Assembly (NCBI GenBank): GCA_014896555.1
Contig: JADBKC010000010.1
Span: forward strand, 1 to 40,375
Length of the DNA stretch: 40,375 nt
Source of the DNA: Caryophanales bacterium
GTDB lineage: Bacteria; Bacillota; Bacilli; Bacillales; DSM-4216
Direction: 5' to 3'
Shown: one piece after another, positions 32,031 to 40,375 of the stretch
Layout: each line of letters opens with the position of its first letter
Position numbering within the stretch: position 1 is the stretch's first letter
Position numbers and translations under genes: made by a program
Notes under the pieces: generated by a model
Told to the model about the DNA's origin: nothing
Database searches by the model: none
What the model saw: the letters and a program-made list of their open reading frames with translations, nothing else

Positions 32031-33893
32031 ATGAGTTTTTTAGAACGATTGAAAACAGAGATTTTAACAGCTGATGGTGCAATGGGTACGCTCCTCTATT
32101 CATATGGAATTGATTATTGTTATGAAGAGTTGAATATGACCAAGCCAGAAGTCATTTCAAAAATACATGAAGAGTATATTCTTGCTGGCGCCGATGTCAT
32201 CCAAACCAATACTTACAGTGCCAACGCTGTGAAATTGCGTCGTTACGGTTTGGAAAAAAATATCAAACAAATAAATAAAGCGGCTGTCCAACTTGCCAAA
32301 AAAGCAGCGGCTGATCATGGAACGTTTGTTTTCGGTACAATTGGGGGCATCCGCGGCTTCCGTAAAGAAACATTTTCATTGACCGATATAAAAGAGGCCT
32401 TCCTAGAACAGGCAGAAAGTTTATTGAACGAAGATCCAGATGGACTGCTTCTCGAAACTTACTATGACTTTGAAGAACTGACAACCGTCTTGAAAATAGC
32501 TCGAAAATTAACAAATATTCCAATTATCGCCCAAGTATCTATGCATGATCCTGGAGTCCTTCAAAACGGACTGTCCCTTAATGAAGCTCTCCACCGTTTG
32601 GAAGATCTTGGAGCAGATCTAGTGGGTGTGAACTGTCGGCTTGGACCTTACCATATGATACAGGCCCTTGAAAAAGCTACATTGCCCAAAAAAGCGTATC
32701 TTTCCGCTTATCCTAACGCCAGCCTGCTGGATGTGAAAGACGGCCGAGTGATCTATGAATCGGAAGCCGAGTATTTCGGAAGAGCGGCGGTAAAATTGCG
32801 CAATCAAGGAGTCCGTCTTATCGGGGGATGCTGCGGCACAACGCCGAAACATATTGAAGCCGTCAAAAAAGCATTATCAGGTCTTTCTCCCATTCATCAA
32901 AAATCGGTGAAACCCGAAAAACCGATCATTGTAAAAGAACCACCGGCACCGCTCGATCCTCCTCTTCACGAACTAGCGAAGAAAAAACGGACGATAATCG
33001 TAGAATTGGATACTCCGAAACATTTGGATACTGTTCAATATTTTAAAGGGACTCAAGTACTTAAAGAAGTCGGAATCGACGCGATTACAATGGCCGATAA
33101 TTCGTTGGCTTCACCGCGGATCAGCAACATGGCAATGGCGGCTTTAGTAAAGGCCAACCAGCATATTCGCCCGCTCGTACATATAACCTGCCGCGATCGC
33201 AATTTAATAGGACTGCAATCGCATTTGATGGGCCTCCATACCCTCGGTATTCATGATATTCTTGTCATTACAGGCGATCCGACAAAAGTGGGAGACTTTC
33301 CTGGTGCCACAAGCGTCTATGACGTTTCCAGTTTAGAGCTGATTTCATTAACCAAGCAATTGAACAACGGGATTTCTTTTTCCGGAAAACCATTGAAACA
33401 AAAAACTTCTTTTTCCGTTTCCGCTGCTTTTAATCCAAATGTCCGCGTGCTGGAAAAAGCAGTCAAACGGATGGAAAGAAAAATAGAATGCGGCGCCGAT
33501 TCGTTTATCACACAGCCGGTTTTTAAAAAGGAAAAAATAAAAGAAATTTACGAAGCAACGAAACATTTAAATGTCCCTATTTTTATCGGAATTATGCCAT
33601 TAACAAGCCTCAAAAACGCCGAATTTTTGCACAATGAAGTACCGGGCATAAAATTATCCGAGGAAATAATAGAGAGAATGAGAGCCTTTGATGGAGATAA
33701 AGACAAATCCCAGCAAATGGGGATTGAGATCGCTAAAGAGTTAATCGATACTGCTCTTCGGTATTTTAACGGAATTTATCTCATCACTCCTTTCCTCCGC
33801 TATGAAATGACTGCCAATTTGGCAGCCTATATTCGGGAACAAGATGCAAAAAAGGGAGAGACAGTCCATGCCGAAATTACAACATCCAATTGA
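32031..33893 (+). CDS. yitJ: Bifunctional homocysteine S-methyltransferase / 5,10-methylenetetrahydrofolate reductase
   Basis: A 620-residue fusion. The N-terminal homocysteine methyltransferase domain (about 1-300) has DGAMGTLLYSYG, the zinc Cys in GVNCRLGP and the pair in GGCCGTTPKHI. After a proline-rich linker (PEKPIIVKEPPAPLDPP) comes the FAD-containing reductase barrel (about 325-610), which makes methyl-tetrahydrofolate. The fusion is the B. subtilis YitJ type. The ATG at 32031 has GGAGG seven bases upstream; the longer open frame from 31935 begins inside the riboswitch. First gene of the S-box operon, so made when SAM is low; it supplies the methyl donor to MetH encoded next. Confidence 0.93.
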   Translation: MSFLERLKTEILTADGAMGTLLYSYGIDYCYEELNMTKPEVISKIHEEYILAGADVIQTNTYSANAVKLRRYGLEKNIKQINKAAVQLAKKAAADHGTFVFGTIGGIRGFRKETFSLTDIKEAFLEQAESLLNEDPDGLLLETYYDFEELTTVLKIARKLTNIPIIAQVSMHDPGVLQNGLSLNEALHRLEDLGADLVGVNCRLGPYHMIQALEKATLPKKAYLSAYPNASLLDVKDGRVIYESEAEYFGRAAVKLRNQGVRLIGGCCGTTPKHIEAVKKALSGLSPIHQKSVKPEKPIIVKEPPAPLDPPLHELAKKKRTIIVELDTPKHLDTVQYFKGTQVLKEVGIDAITMADNSLASPRISNMAMAALVKANQHIRPLVHITCRDRNLIGLQSHLMGLHTLGIHDILVITGDPTKVGDFPGATSVYDVSSLELISLTKQLNNGISFSGKPLKQKTSFSVSAAFNPNVRVLEKAVKRMERKIECGADSFITQPVFKKEKIKEIYEATKHLNVPIFIGIMPLTSLKNAEFLHNEVPGIKLSEEIIERMRAFDGDKDKSQQMGIEIAKELIDTALRYFNGIYLITPFLRYEMTANLAAYIREQDAKKGETVHAEITTSN

Positions 33894-36800
33894 GCAAGAA
33901 CTAGAAAAACGAATTCTCATCATCGATGGGGCTATGGGAACAATGCTACAGCAAGCCGGTCTTACACCGAACGATTTCGGAGGCGAGCAGTATGATGGCT
34001 GTAATGAATATTTAAACATAACAGCCCCTCATGTAGTCGAATGGATTCACCGCTCTTATCTGGAAGCCGGTGCCGATATTATCGAAACGAACTCATTTGG
34101 CGGGACACCACTTGTTCTGAATGAATACAATCTTGGCGATCAAGCTTATGAAATCAACCGCCGAGCAGCCGAAATCGCCAAAAAAGCAGCTGCTGAATTT
34201 TCAACACTGGAAAATCCGCGTTTTGTCGCTGGTGCTATGGGGCCTACGACCAAAACATTATCTGTAACGGGCGGCATCGATTTTGAATCGCTCAGCAAGC
34301 ATTTTGAAATCCAAGCAAGAGGTCTGATTGACGGCGGCTGCGACCTTCTCCTTCTTGAAACCAGCCAAGATATGCTCAACGTGAAAGCCGGTTTTCTAGG
34401 CATACAAAGAGCTTTTCAAGCAACAGGGAAAACCCTCCCTTTGATGATCTCAGGCACGATTGAACCAATGGGGACTACATTGGCTGGCCAAAACATCGAA
34501 GCTTTTTATCTTTCTTTAGAGCATATGAGCCCTTTGTCTGTTGGATTGAACTGTGCAACAGGGCCAGAATTTATGACAGACCATATCCGTTCGCTTGCTG
34601 GACTGGCTCAATCATTTGTTAGCTGTTATCCGAATGCAGGACTCCCGGATGAAGAAGGAAAATATCACGAAACTCCAGAATCATTATCCAAAAAAATAGC
34701 CGGATTTGCTGAAAAAGGCTGGCTAAATCTAGTAGGGGGCTGCTGCGGAACGACACCAGAGCATATTCGGGCGATCAGCGAAGCCGTCAAACCGTACCCG
34801 CCCCGAAAACGGCCGAATCAGCCCCACGGCCATGCTGTATCAGGCATCGAACCGCTTATATATGATGATTCAATGAGACCCCTTTTTATGGGTGAAAGAA
34901 CGAATGTCATCGGTTCGAGAAAGTTCAAGCGGCTGATTATCGAAGGAAAATATGAAGAAGCGTCCGAAATTGCCCGCGCCCAAGTCAAAGGCGGCGCCCA
35001 TGTAATCGATATTTGTCTTGCCAATCCGGATCGAGACGAATTAAGCGATATGGAAAATTTTATAAAAGAAGTAGTTAAAAAAGTAAAAGTTCCGCTTGTC
35101 ATTGATTCCACCGATGAAAAGGTCATCGAAAAAGCCCTTACCTATTCACAAGGCAAAGCGATCATCAACTCGATCAATTTGGAAGACGGCGAAGAACGAT
35201 TTGAAAAAGTCGTTCCTCTGATCAAAAAATACGGTGCAGCGGTGGTGGTCGGCACCATTGACGAAAAAGGAATGGCCGTGACAAGAGAACGAAAATTAGA
35301 AATTGCGGAACGATCTTATGATTTATTAGTTCATAAATGGGGACTTCAACCGGAAGATCTCATTTTTGACCCGTTAGTTTTTCCGGTGGGAACCGGGGAT
35401 GAACAATATATAGGATCAGCCCAGGAAACGATCGAAGGAATCAGGCTAATCAAGGAAAAACTGCCGCGCTGCTTGACCGTTCTTGGCATCAGCAACGTCT
35501 CTTTCGGCCTCCCTCCCGTCGGACGCGAAGTGTTAAATGCCGTCTTTCTCTATCATTGCACCCAAGCTGGGTTAGATTATGCCATTGTCAATACCGAAAA
35601 GCTGGAACGTTATGCGTCTATTCCGGAAGAAGAACGGCATTTAGCCGAAAAGCTGCTGTTTGAAACAAACGATGACACATTGGCGGCTTTTACCGCTTTT
35701 TACCGTGACAAAAAAAAGGAACAAAAAGTCCAAGATCTTCCGAAAACAGTTGAAGAACGCCTCCGCTATTATGTAGTGGAAGGAACAAAGGAAGGTCTTA
35801 TTCCTGATTTGCAAAAGGCGCTTGAAATCTTTGAAACACCTCTAGACATCATCAACGGTCCATTGATGGACGGAATGGCGGAAGTGGGACGTCTTTTTAA
35901 TGACAACCAGCTGATTGTTGCCGAGGTTTTGCAAAGCGCCGAAGTCATGAAAGCAGCCGTCGCCTTTTTGGAACCGTTCATGGAGAAAAAAGAAGAGGAA
36001 AACGGAAAAGGAAAAGTCTTGCTGGCCACCGTGAAAGGCGATGTTCATGACATCGGTAAAAATTTAGTCGACATCATCTTAAGCAACAACGGCTTCAAAG
36101 TCATCGACTTAGGTATTAAAGTAGCCCCTTCCGAACTCATTCAAGCTGTTCAAAAAGAACAACCTGATATTGTAGGCCTTTCCGGATTGCTCGTAAAGTC
36201 TGCCCAACAAATGGTGATGACCGTTCAGGATATGAAGCAAGCCGGAATCAACGTACCAGTGCTAGTCGGCGGTGCAGCACTTTCCAGACGTTTTACCGAA
36301 ACGAAAATATCGCCTGAATACGAAGGACCCGTCTTATACGCAAAAGATGCCATGGAAGGTCTTTCCCTTGCCAACCGCTTGCAAAATGAAGAAGAAAAGC
36401 AAGATCTTTTACTGGAGCTTGAAGCCCAGCAAGTCAAAAGAGCAGAAACGGAACGGAAAAAAACATCCATTCAATCAGCCGCTGTTGCGGTCATGGAAAA
36501 GACAAGTAAAACGGTGCGTCAAGATGTACCGGTCTTTGTGCCAAGAGACACGAAAAAACATCTTTTCGTTGATTATCCCATTGCGTATTTAAAGCCTTAC
36601 ATTAACTTACAAACGCTGATCGGCCACCATCTAGGGCTGAAAGGAAAAGTGGATAAAATGCTCGCGGAAGGCAATGAAAAAGCAACAGCGTTAATGGAAA
36701 TGATCGATGAATTTCTTTTCTCTGGTATGTTAAAACCAAAGGGAATGTATCAGTTTTTCCCAGCCCAATCGGATGGAAATGATGTGATCCTTTATGATCC

Positions 36801-37320
36801 CGCTGATCAACAGACGGTGATAGAACGTTTTTCCTTCCCTCGTCAAAAGAAAGAACCGTTTCTTTGTCTTGCCGATTATTTAAAACCAAAAGAAAGCGGA
36901 TTGATCGATTATGTCGGTCTGTTCGTCGTCAGCGCTGGTTTTGGAGTTCGTGATAAAGCGAATGAATGGAAAGCAAAAGGAAAATTTTTAGCAAGCCACG
37001 CCCTTCAGGCCACAGCGTTGGAACTGGCAGAAGCGTTTGCCGAACGCCTTCATCAAGAAATGCGCGATTTCTGGGGATTTCCGGATTCAACTGATTTTAC
37101 GATGAAAGACAGATTTGCAGCCAAATACCAAGGACAACGTTATTCCTTTGGCTACCCGGCCTGCCCGAATTTAGAAGATCAAGAGAAATTATTCCGCCTT
37201 CTTCAGCCAGAAGAAATAGGCATACGTTTAACCGATGGATATATGATGGAGCCTGAAGCTTCCGTGTCTGCCATTGTTTTTGCCCATCCAGATGCTCGCT
37301 ACTTCAATGTAGAATCATGA
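33868..37320 (+). CDS. metH: Cobalamin-dependent methionine synthase
   Basis: A 1150-residue enzyme methylating homocysteine from methyl-tetrahydrofolate through bound cobalamin. Four modules: homocysteine domain (1-320; zinc Cys in GLNCATGPE and C292/C293 in GGCCGTTPEHI), pterin domain (about 340-600; GERTNVIGSRKF, FDPLVFPVGTG), cap plus B12 domain (about 630-870; cobalt ligand H727 in DVHDIGKN, GLSGLLVKS) and SAM-dependent reactivation domain (about 920-1150; RYSFGYPACPN). All modules are full length. The ATG at 33868 follows AAGGGAGAG and lies 26 bases inside the end of yitJ, indicating coupled translation. B. subtilis lacks MetH and uses MetE; this organism therefore needs or takes up cobalamin for this route. 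The MetH homocysteine domain is a relative of the YitJ N-terminus. Confidence 0.96.
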   Translation: MPKLQHPIEQELEKRILIIDGAMGTMLQQAGLTPNDFGGEQYDGCNEYLNITAPHVVEWIHRSYLEAGADIIETNSFGGTPLVLNEYNLGDQAYEINRRAAEIAKKAAAEFSTLENPRFVAGAMGPTTKTLSVTGGIDFESLSKHFEIQARGLIDGGCDLLLLETSQDMLNVKAGFLGIQRAFQATGKTLPLMISGTIEPMGTTLAGQNIEAFYLSLEHMSPLSVGLNCATGPEFMTDHIRSLAGLAQSFVSCYPNAGLPDEEGKYHETPESLSKKIAGFAEKGWLNLVGGCCGTTPEHIRAISEAVKPYPPRKRPNQPHGHAVSGIEPLIYDDSMRPLFMGERTNVIGSRKFKRLIIEGKYEEASEIARAQVKGGAHVIDICLANPDRDELSDMENFIKEVVKKVKVPLVIDSTDEKVIEKALTYSQGKAIINSINLEDGEERFEKVVPLIKKYGAAVVVGTIDEKGMAVTRERKLEIAERSYDLLVHKWGLQPEDLIFDPLVFPVGTGDEQYIGSAQETIEGIRLIKEKLPRCLTVLGISNVSFGLPPVGREVLNAVFLYHCTQAGLDYAIVNTEKLERYASIPEEERHLAEKLLFETNDDTLAAFTAFYRDKKKEQKVQDLPKTVEERLRYYVVEGTKEGLIPDLQKALEIFETPLDIINGPLMDGMAEVGRLFNDNQLIVAEVLQSAEVMKAAVAFLEPFMEKKEEENGKGKVLLATVKGDVHDIGKNLVDIILSNNGFKVIDLGIKVAPSELIQAVQKEQPDIVGLSGLLVKSAQQMVMTVQDMKQAGINVPVLVGGAALSRRFTETKISPEYEGPVLYAKDAMEGLSLANRLQNEEEKQDLLLELEAQQVKRAETERKKTSIQSAAVAVMEKTSKTVRQDVPVFVPRDTKKHLFVDYPIAYLKPYINLQTLIGHHLGLKGKVDKMLAEGNEKATALMEMIDEFLFSGMLKPKGMYQFFPAQSDGNDVILYDPADQQTVIERFSFPRQKKEPFLCLADYLKPKESGLIDYVGLFVVSAGFGVRDKANEWKAKGKFLASHALQATALELAEAFAERLHQEMRDFWGFPDSTDFTMKDRFAAKYQGQRYSFGYPACPNLEDQEKLFRLLQPEEIGIRLTDGYMMEPEASVSAIVFAHPDARYFNVES

Positions 37321-37371
37321 ATATTTCCCGCTTCATATCTCCATATTAAAAAGAAAAGGAGTTGGGAAGAA

Positions 37372-37545
37372 ATGGCGAAAGATAAACACAGGGACAATCC
37401 CCTTATCCCAAAACAGCCGGAATATGGCATTCATTCCGATATCAATGAATATGATCCAGGGGACTCAGTCCATGAACATTCCGATCTGGAAGCAGCAAAC
37501 GAACTCATTGGCAGAGGAGAAATCGGCCAGCAAAATGAAAATTAG
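37372..37545 (+). CDS. Small 57-residue protein at the end of the S-box operon, unrecognised
   Basis: An ATG preceded by AAAAGGAG (ten-base spacing) opens 57 codons to TAG at 37543-37545. The product is hydrophilic and acidic, with KQPEYGIHSDINEYDPGDS, two His in VHEHSD and a C-terminal helix EAANELIGRGEIGQQ. No membrane segment, Cys or enzyme motif. It lies 51 bases after metH with no terminator between and a clear terminator after it, so it should be the third gene of the yitJ-metH operon. Similar short acidic proteins occur in Bacillaceae, but I cannot name a family. The strong ribosome site and operon position make it likely real; function unknown. Confidence 0.65.
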   Translation: MAKDKHRDNPLIPKQPEYGIHSDINEYDPGDSVHEHSDLEAANELIGRGEIGQQNEN

Positions 37546-37550
37546 TAAAA

Positions 37551-37587
37551 GAAAACAGCCTCCGGACCTTTCCGAAGCTGTTTTCTT
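37551..37587 (+). terminator. Terminator of the yitJ-metH operon
   Basis: AAAACAGC (37552-37559) pairs with GCTGTTTT (37577-37584), with an inner CGGA/TCCG pairing, followed by CTT. Six bases after the small gene's stop. Confidence 0.8.
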
Positions 37588-37993
37588 ATATGGACATGGC
37601 CGAATGTTCGCCTTCCCTTTTCATAGGCCCAAAAATTCTTTTCGAATGGTTTGCACATCGTCATTTACATTTGAAAACCTTATTTGTCTAGCCATGTTGA
37701 CATCGATGATCATTTATCCGTAATCTACCGTTTGAAAACAACGGTATTAACTTGAATACGCTACAGAATTCCCCACCCAAACGAATGAAAGAAAAAATCG
37801 TTCACTCTCCGAAATGGGCTTTGAATAAGCTCTTCTGTTTATGGGCACCATATCCCCTTTTCCCCTCTTCCATCGGGACCATTAACCTATTCAACAACCC
37901 ATTTTATTCCCGATGCTTCACGAAAACTATTCATTCTTTGTTATTTCCGCTAAAATAAAAGAGTATCATAAAAATAACCGGGAGGGGTTAATA
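37588..37993. other. Intergenic region before ytiB, no gene seen
   Basis: An open frame at 37752-37958 lacks a ribosome site and any family resemblance. A TTGACA at about 37697-37702 has a poor -10 and lies 290 bases from the next gene. A small hairpin ACCGTT/AACGGT (37727-37745) has no T run. Confidence 0.4.
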
Positions 37994-38560
37994 TTGTCTT
38001 TACTGGATGATATTCTATCGTTTAACCAGAAGTTTGTAGAAAATAAAGAATATAAAAAATATGAAACGTCCAAATTTCCAGATAAACGGTGCGTCATTTT
38101 AACTTGCATGGATACACGATTAGTTGAACTTCTTCCGAAAGCGCTGAACATAAAAAATGGCGATGTCAAAATGGTGCGCAGTGCCGGCGCTCTTGTCGAC
38201 GAACCTTTTGGAATGGTCATGAAAAGCTTGCTAGTGGCTGTTTACGAACTGCAGGCGGATGAAGTATTGGTGATCGGCCATTACGATTGTGGAATGGGTG
38301 CATTAAAAAGCAAAACCATCTTAGCGGATATGAAAGAACGCGGCATTAAAGAAGAAACGTTCTCGATATTAAAACACGCTGGAATCGATCTTGATCACTG
38401 GTTGAACGGTTTTGAAAGCGTAGAAAAAAGCGTATCGGAAAGCGTACATATGATTAAACAGCACCCTTTGTTCGTAAATGACATTCCCGTTCACGGACTA
38501 GCTATCGATCCTTCTACAGGAAAACTAGATTTGATTATTAACGGCTACGAAAATGTTTGA
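37994..38560 (+). CDS. ytiB: Beta-class carbonic anhydrase (YtiB-like)
   Basis: A 188-residue cytosolic enzyme hydrating CO2 to bicarbonate. Zinc ligands are Cys in LTCMDTR, and His and Cys in GHYDCGMG; the Asp-Arg dyad of CMDTR is kept. Length and sequence (opening SLLDDILSFNQKF, ending KLDLIINGY) match B. subtilis YtiB. The start is TTG at 37994 with GGGAGGGG six bases upstream; the frame is open 27 codons further up but without a ribosome site. It stands alone. Confidence 0.88.
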   Translation: MSLLDDILSFNQKFVENKEYKKYETSKFPDKRCVILTCMDTRLVELLPKALNIKNGDVKMVRSAGALVDEPFGMVMKSLLVAVYELQADEVLVIGHYDCGMGALKSKTILADMKERGIKEETFSILKHAGIDLDHWLNGFESVEKSVSESVHMIKQHPLFVNDIPVHGLAIDPSTGKLDLIINGYENV

Positions 38561-38811
38561 ACAGAAGCAGCTCTTTTAATCAAATAACCATTTGCCTCAG
38601 CATTTTTCAAAATAAATGGTTGGCAGTCGGGGATCTTTCTCCGGCTGTTTAGGATTCAATCCGCTTTCTTATAGATCAATCATTTTGATCCATTTGTTCA
38701 CCAAAATATGTTATCCTAAAGAGTAAGAAGCGATAAATTACCTCCATGCTTGAAGATATTGTGTTTATGGAAATCCAAGGAAGCTATATAAATTGAAGGA
38801 GAGCGATCCTC

Positions 38812-39216
38812 ATGGGTTTAAAAGACCGCTGGAAAATCATTGTGTTGTACGATGGATGGTGCGGACTCTGCACTGGTGTTGCCAATAAATGGTCCAAACT
38901 TGATTGGTTCTCGTTAATCGAATTTCGGTCCTTTCGCGATCATTATCAAAAGGAACATATTGTGCTTGATAAACTGGCGACAGAAATGCATGCTCGGCTG
39001 AAAAACGATTTTCAATATGTAAAAGGGTTTGACGCATTTTGGTTAATGGCTAAAAGAACGCCATCTCTATGGCTATTTCTTCCATTTTTCTATATTCTAA
39101 AGGCTACCGGATTAGGCGAATGGGCATACAAAAAGATCGCCAAAAAAAGAAAAATTGTTCCAGATTCGCTTTGCCATGGCGACGCTTGCGTAAGACCTTC
39201 TAAAAGAGACGCTTAA
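38812..39216 (+). CDS. DCC family (DUF393) thiol-disulfide oxidoreductase-like protein
   Basis: A 134-residue protein with the family-defining start YDGWCGLC (two Cys in a CxxC motif at about 17-20), the predicted thioredoxin-like pattern, and a hydrophobic segment LWLFLPFFYIL (about 86-96). The family name comes from the DxxCxxC motif; function is not established. A C-terminal Cys pair (SLCHGDACV) is an additional feature. The ATG has GGAGAGCG upstream. Unlinked to its neighbours by orientation or spacing. Confidence 0.82.
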   Translation: MGLKDRWKIIVLYDGWCGLCTGVANKWSKLDWFSLIEFRSFRDHYQKEHIVLDKLATEMHARLKNDFQYVKGFDAFWLMAKRTPSLWLFLPFFYILKATGLGEWAYKKIAKKRKIVPDSLCHGDACVRPSKRDA

Positions 39217-39533
39217 ATCAACCTACCCTATCTCTTCATGCCGGCAGTATTTCGAATCGGCGTTTTATTGCCCTAAACCATTAGAAATGTTTAATAGGAC
39301 TTTTTCCTAAAAGAACCTTCCGCTATAGGTTGACGTTTCTCCTAAATATTTATCATTTCTTTTTCAAATGCTTTTCTTATTACCCCAGCCGGATCCAAAA
39401 TGAGTGCTTTGAAAACATTCTTTTTATTTTTTAGCAACTTATCGCAAATAATTTTCAATCCCAAACCGACAGGAAATTCATGTAAAATAACGTTAGATAT
39501 CCCCTCATTATTTTTCGAAAGGAGAGACGTGGT
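39217..39533. other. Intergenic region, no gene seen
   Basis: No coding frame with a ribosome site on either strand. The minus-strand frame at 39342-39620 overlaps the better-supported small gene at 39534 and has no ribosome site. Confidence 0.35.
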
Positions 39534-39692
39534 ATGGCGTTTATGTGGTTTACGGTCATTGGCTTTATTGTGATTTTCATCGGCTTTTTCGGCAGCTTTC
39601 TGTTCCATGAACTCCGCCAAGTGCTCAATTCCAGTGACGCTTCACGCATAGATAAAATTCCTGAATCATCAAGAAACATAAAAAGTATGTGA
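39534..39692 (+). CDS. Small 52-residue single-pass membrane protein
   Basis: An ATG with AAAGGAG nine bases upstream opens 52 codons, ending TGA at 39690-39692. Residues 3-24 form one strongly hydrophobic helix (FMWFTVIGFIVIFIGFFGSF), followed by a polar tail with HELRQVLN and SDASRIDKIPESS. No Cys and no known motif. A hairpin follows 11 bases after the stop. Strong ribosome site, clean helix plus tail and adjacent terminator make it likely real. I do not recognise the family. Confidence 0.6.
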   Translation: MAFMWFTVIGFIVIFIGFFGSFLFHELRQVLNSSDASRIDKIPESSRNIKSM

Positions 39693-39703
39693 AGAAACTA
39701 TAC

Positions 39704-39746
39704 GGGAAGCCGATTTCATTTTTATTAATACCAAACTCGGCTTTCC
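39704..39746 (+). terminator. Probable terminator of the 52-residue gene
   Basis: GGAAGCCGA (39705-39713) pairs with TCGGCTTTCC (39737-39746) around a 23-base AT-rich loop; the following TTGCTCTTGTTTT is a poor U-tract. Confidence 0.5.
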
Positions 39747-39975
39747 TTGCTCTTGTTTTCCAGAACCAATCCATTTCATTCAGTCATTCCTTTCAACTTC
39801 TCATCTGAAAACCACAAAATCAGAAATTGATTGAATCCTATTCTGTCAACAGGATCCACCCATCTATGCAAAAGGTCAACCGTTTAGGAAAAATGATGAA
39901 AACATTCCTTGCACGGAAGACAGAAAACGAGGCAGATCAAACTTGTTTTCAATCGATTTTTTGCCCAACAAACAG

Positions 39976-40375
39976 CTAGGCTCTTCTGTTGCCCCAGTTC
40001 ATTTCGGAAAGAGAACTTTGCTTTTTTGAAAAAGAAATGTGCAGCTTTTTATATATGGTGGTTAAGTGAAGAAAAGCAAGCAATACTGCTTCCATATTCA
40101 TGCCGATAATGACTCCGGCCATCTGCAAGTGGCTGTTTGATCCAAGCCAAAAAATAAATAAATTGGAAATGAGCGTCGACCATACCGAATGATAAAAGGC
40201 GTCTTTCACTAAATTCATGCCAATTAAAAAAGCTTGCATAGGGAGCGCCAAATAAAAAAATAAAAAATAAGGGATCATCAACTGCAAGTAGTAATAAGCC
40301 AGCAAAGAAGTGCCAAATAGTTTCGTTAACGCTCCACCGTAAAAATACAAAACAAACGACACAGCCAATCCGTAC
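39976..40375 (-). CDS. SpoVB/YkvU-like oligosaccharide flippase, C-terminal part (cut by window edge)
   Basis: The last 132 residues of a membrane protein whose start lies beyond the window. It has three to four hydrophobic segments (LFGTSLLAYYYLQLMIPYFL, FFYLALPMQAFLIGMN, TLISNLFIFWL, VIIGMNMEAVLLAFLHLTTI) and a basic/polar tail (YKKLHISFSKKQSSLSEMN). The pattern fits the C-terminal half of MATE/MurJ-type polysaccharide exporters of the SpoVB group, which move cell-wall or cortex lipid-linked precursors across the membrane. B. subtilis has SpoVB, YtgP, YkvU and others; the fragment is too short to pick one. The frame continues past base 40375, so the in-frame TTG near 40368 is not the start. 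Confidence 0.7.
   Translation of the reverse strand, partial: YGLAVSFVLYFYGGALTKLFGTSLLAYYYLQLMIPYFLFFYLALPMQAFLIGMNLVKDAFYHSVWSTLISNLFIFWLGSNSHLQMAGVIIGMNMEAVLLAFLHLTTIYKKLHISFSKKQSSLSEMNWGNRRA

Noticed and set aside
1-40375. A novel defence, biosynthetic or mobile system
   Set aside because: Apart from the two dead IS3 copies, identifiable genes are core Bacillaceae functions in small operons; no CRISPR, toxin-antitoxin, phage, secretion or natural-product genes were seen.

Overview
The window is chromosomal DNA from a spore-forming, motile Firmicute of the Bacillaceae. Support for this: low-GC DNA with strong AGGAGG-type ribosome sites and many GTG/TTG starts; a cortex-specific PdaA deacetylase and a SpoVB-like flippase (spores); MotA/MotB with a sigma-D-like promoter (flagella); MreBH, YfkD, YfkE, YfkJ, YfkK, AmpS, GltC/GltAB and an S-box yitJ, all Bacillus-type genes. 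It differs from B. subtilis in carrying a class I (iron-sulphur) fumarase and a cobalamin-dependent MetH, so I do not name a species.

Layout. 1-1750: graveyard of two broken IS3-family transposases with a ~109-bp structured inverted repeat between them. 1.9-7.2 kb (minus): pdaA, class I fumarase, a small SE1561-family protein, yfkD and the Ca2+/H+ antiporter yfkE, most with their own terminators. 7.7-9.8 kb (plus): a P1B-4 iron-efflux ATPase (pfeT) behind a Fur/PerR-like operator. 10.0-12.8 kb: ytxH-yfkJ, yfkK, map and a decayed DJ-1/PfpI gene. 12.9-15.5 kb (minus): motA-motB under a sigma-D-like promoter, a DUF1992 protein and two tiny membrane-peptide genes. 16-18.9 kb: YitT-family membrane protein, then flavohemoglobin hmp divergent from its probable NO-sensing repressor nsrR, with an NsrR-like palindrome before hmp. 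19.1-28 kb: ampS, then gltC divergent from the glutamate synthase operon gltAB. 28-29.1 kb: argF with two ARG-box-like sites lying over its promoter. 29.2-31.3 kb: ykhA thioesterase and mreBH. 31.5-37.6 kb: a Bacillaceae-type intergenic repeat, then a SAM-I riboswitch operon of yitJ, metH and an unrecognised 57-residue protein. 37.9-40.4 kb: beta-carbonic anhydrase, DCC-family protein, a 52-residue membrane peptide and the C-terminal end of a SpoVB/YkvU-like flippase cut by the window edge.

How it works together. Several loci are textbook stimulus-response modules readable from sequence: iron/peroxide (pfeT), nitric oxide (nsrR/hmp), methionine/SAM (S-box yitJ-metH), arginine (argF) and glutamate (gltC/gltAB). 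This is core metabolism and housekeeping, not a mobile accessory island.

I found no CRISPR array, tRNA, rRNA, prophage, toxin-antitoxin or defence cassette and no clear new multi-gene system. The least explained items are the 57-residue protein in the methionine operon, the 21- and 71-residue membrane peptides, two structured repeats, and the ~190-nt gltA leader with alternative pairings.
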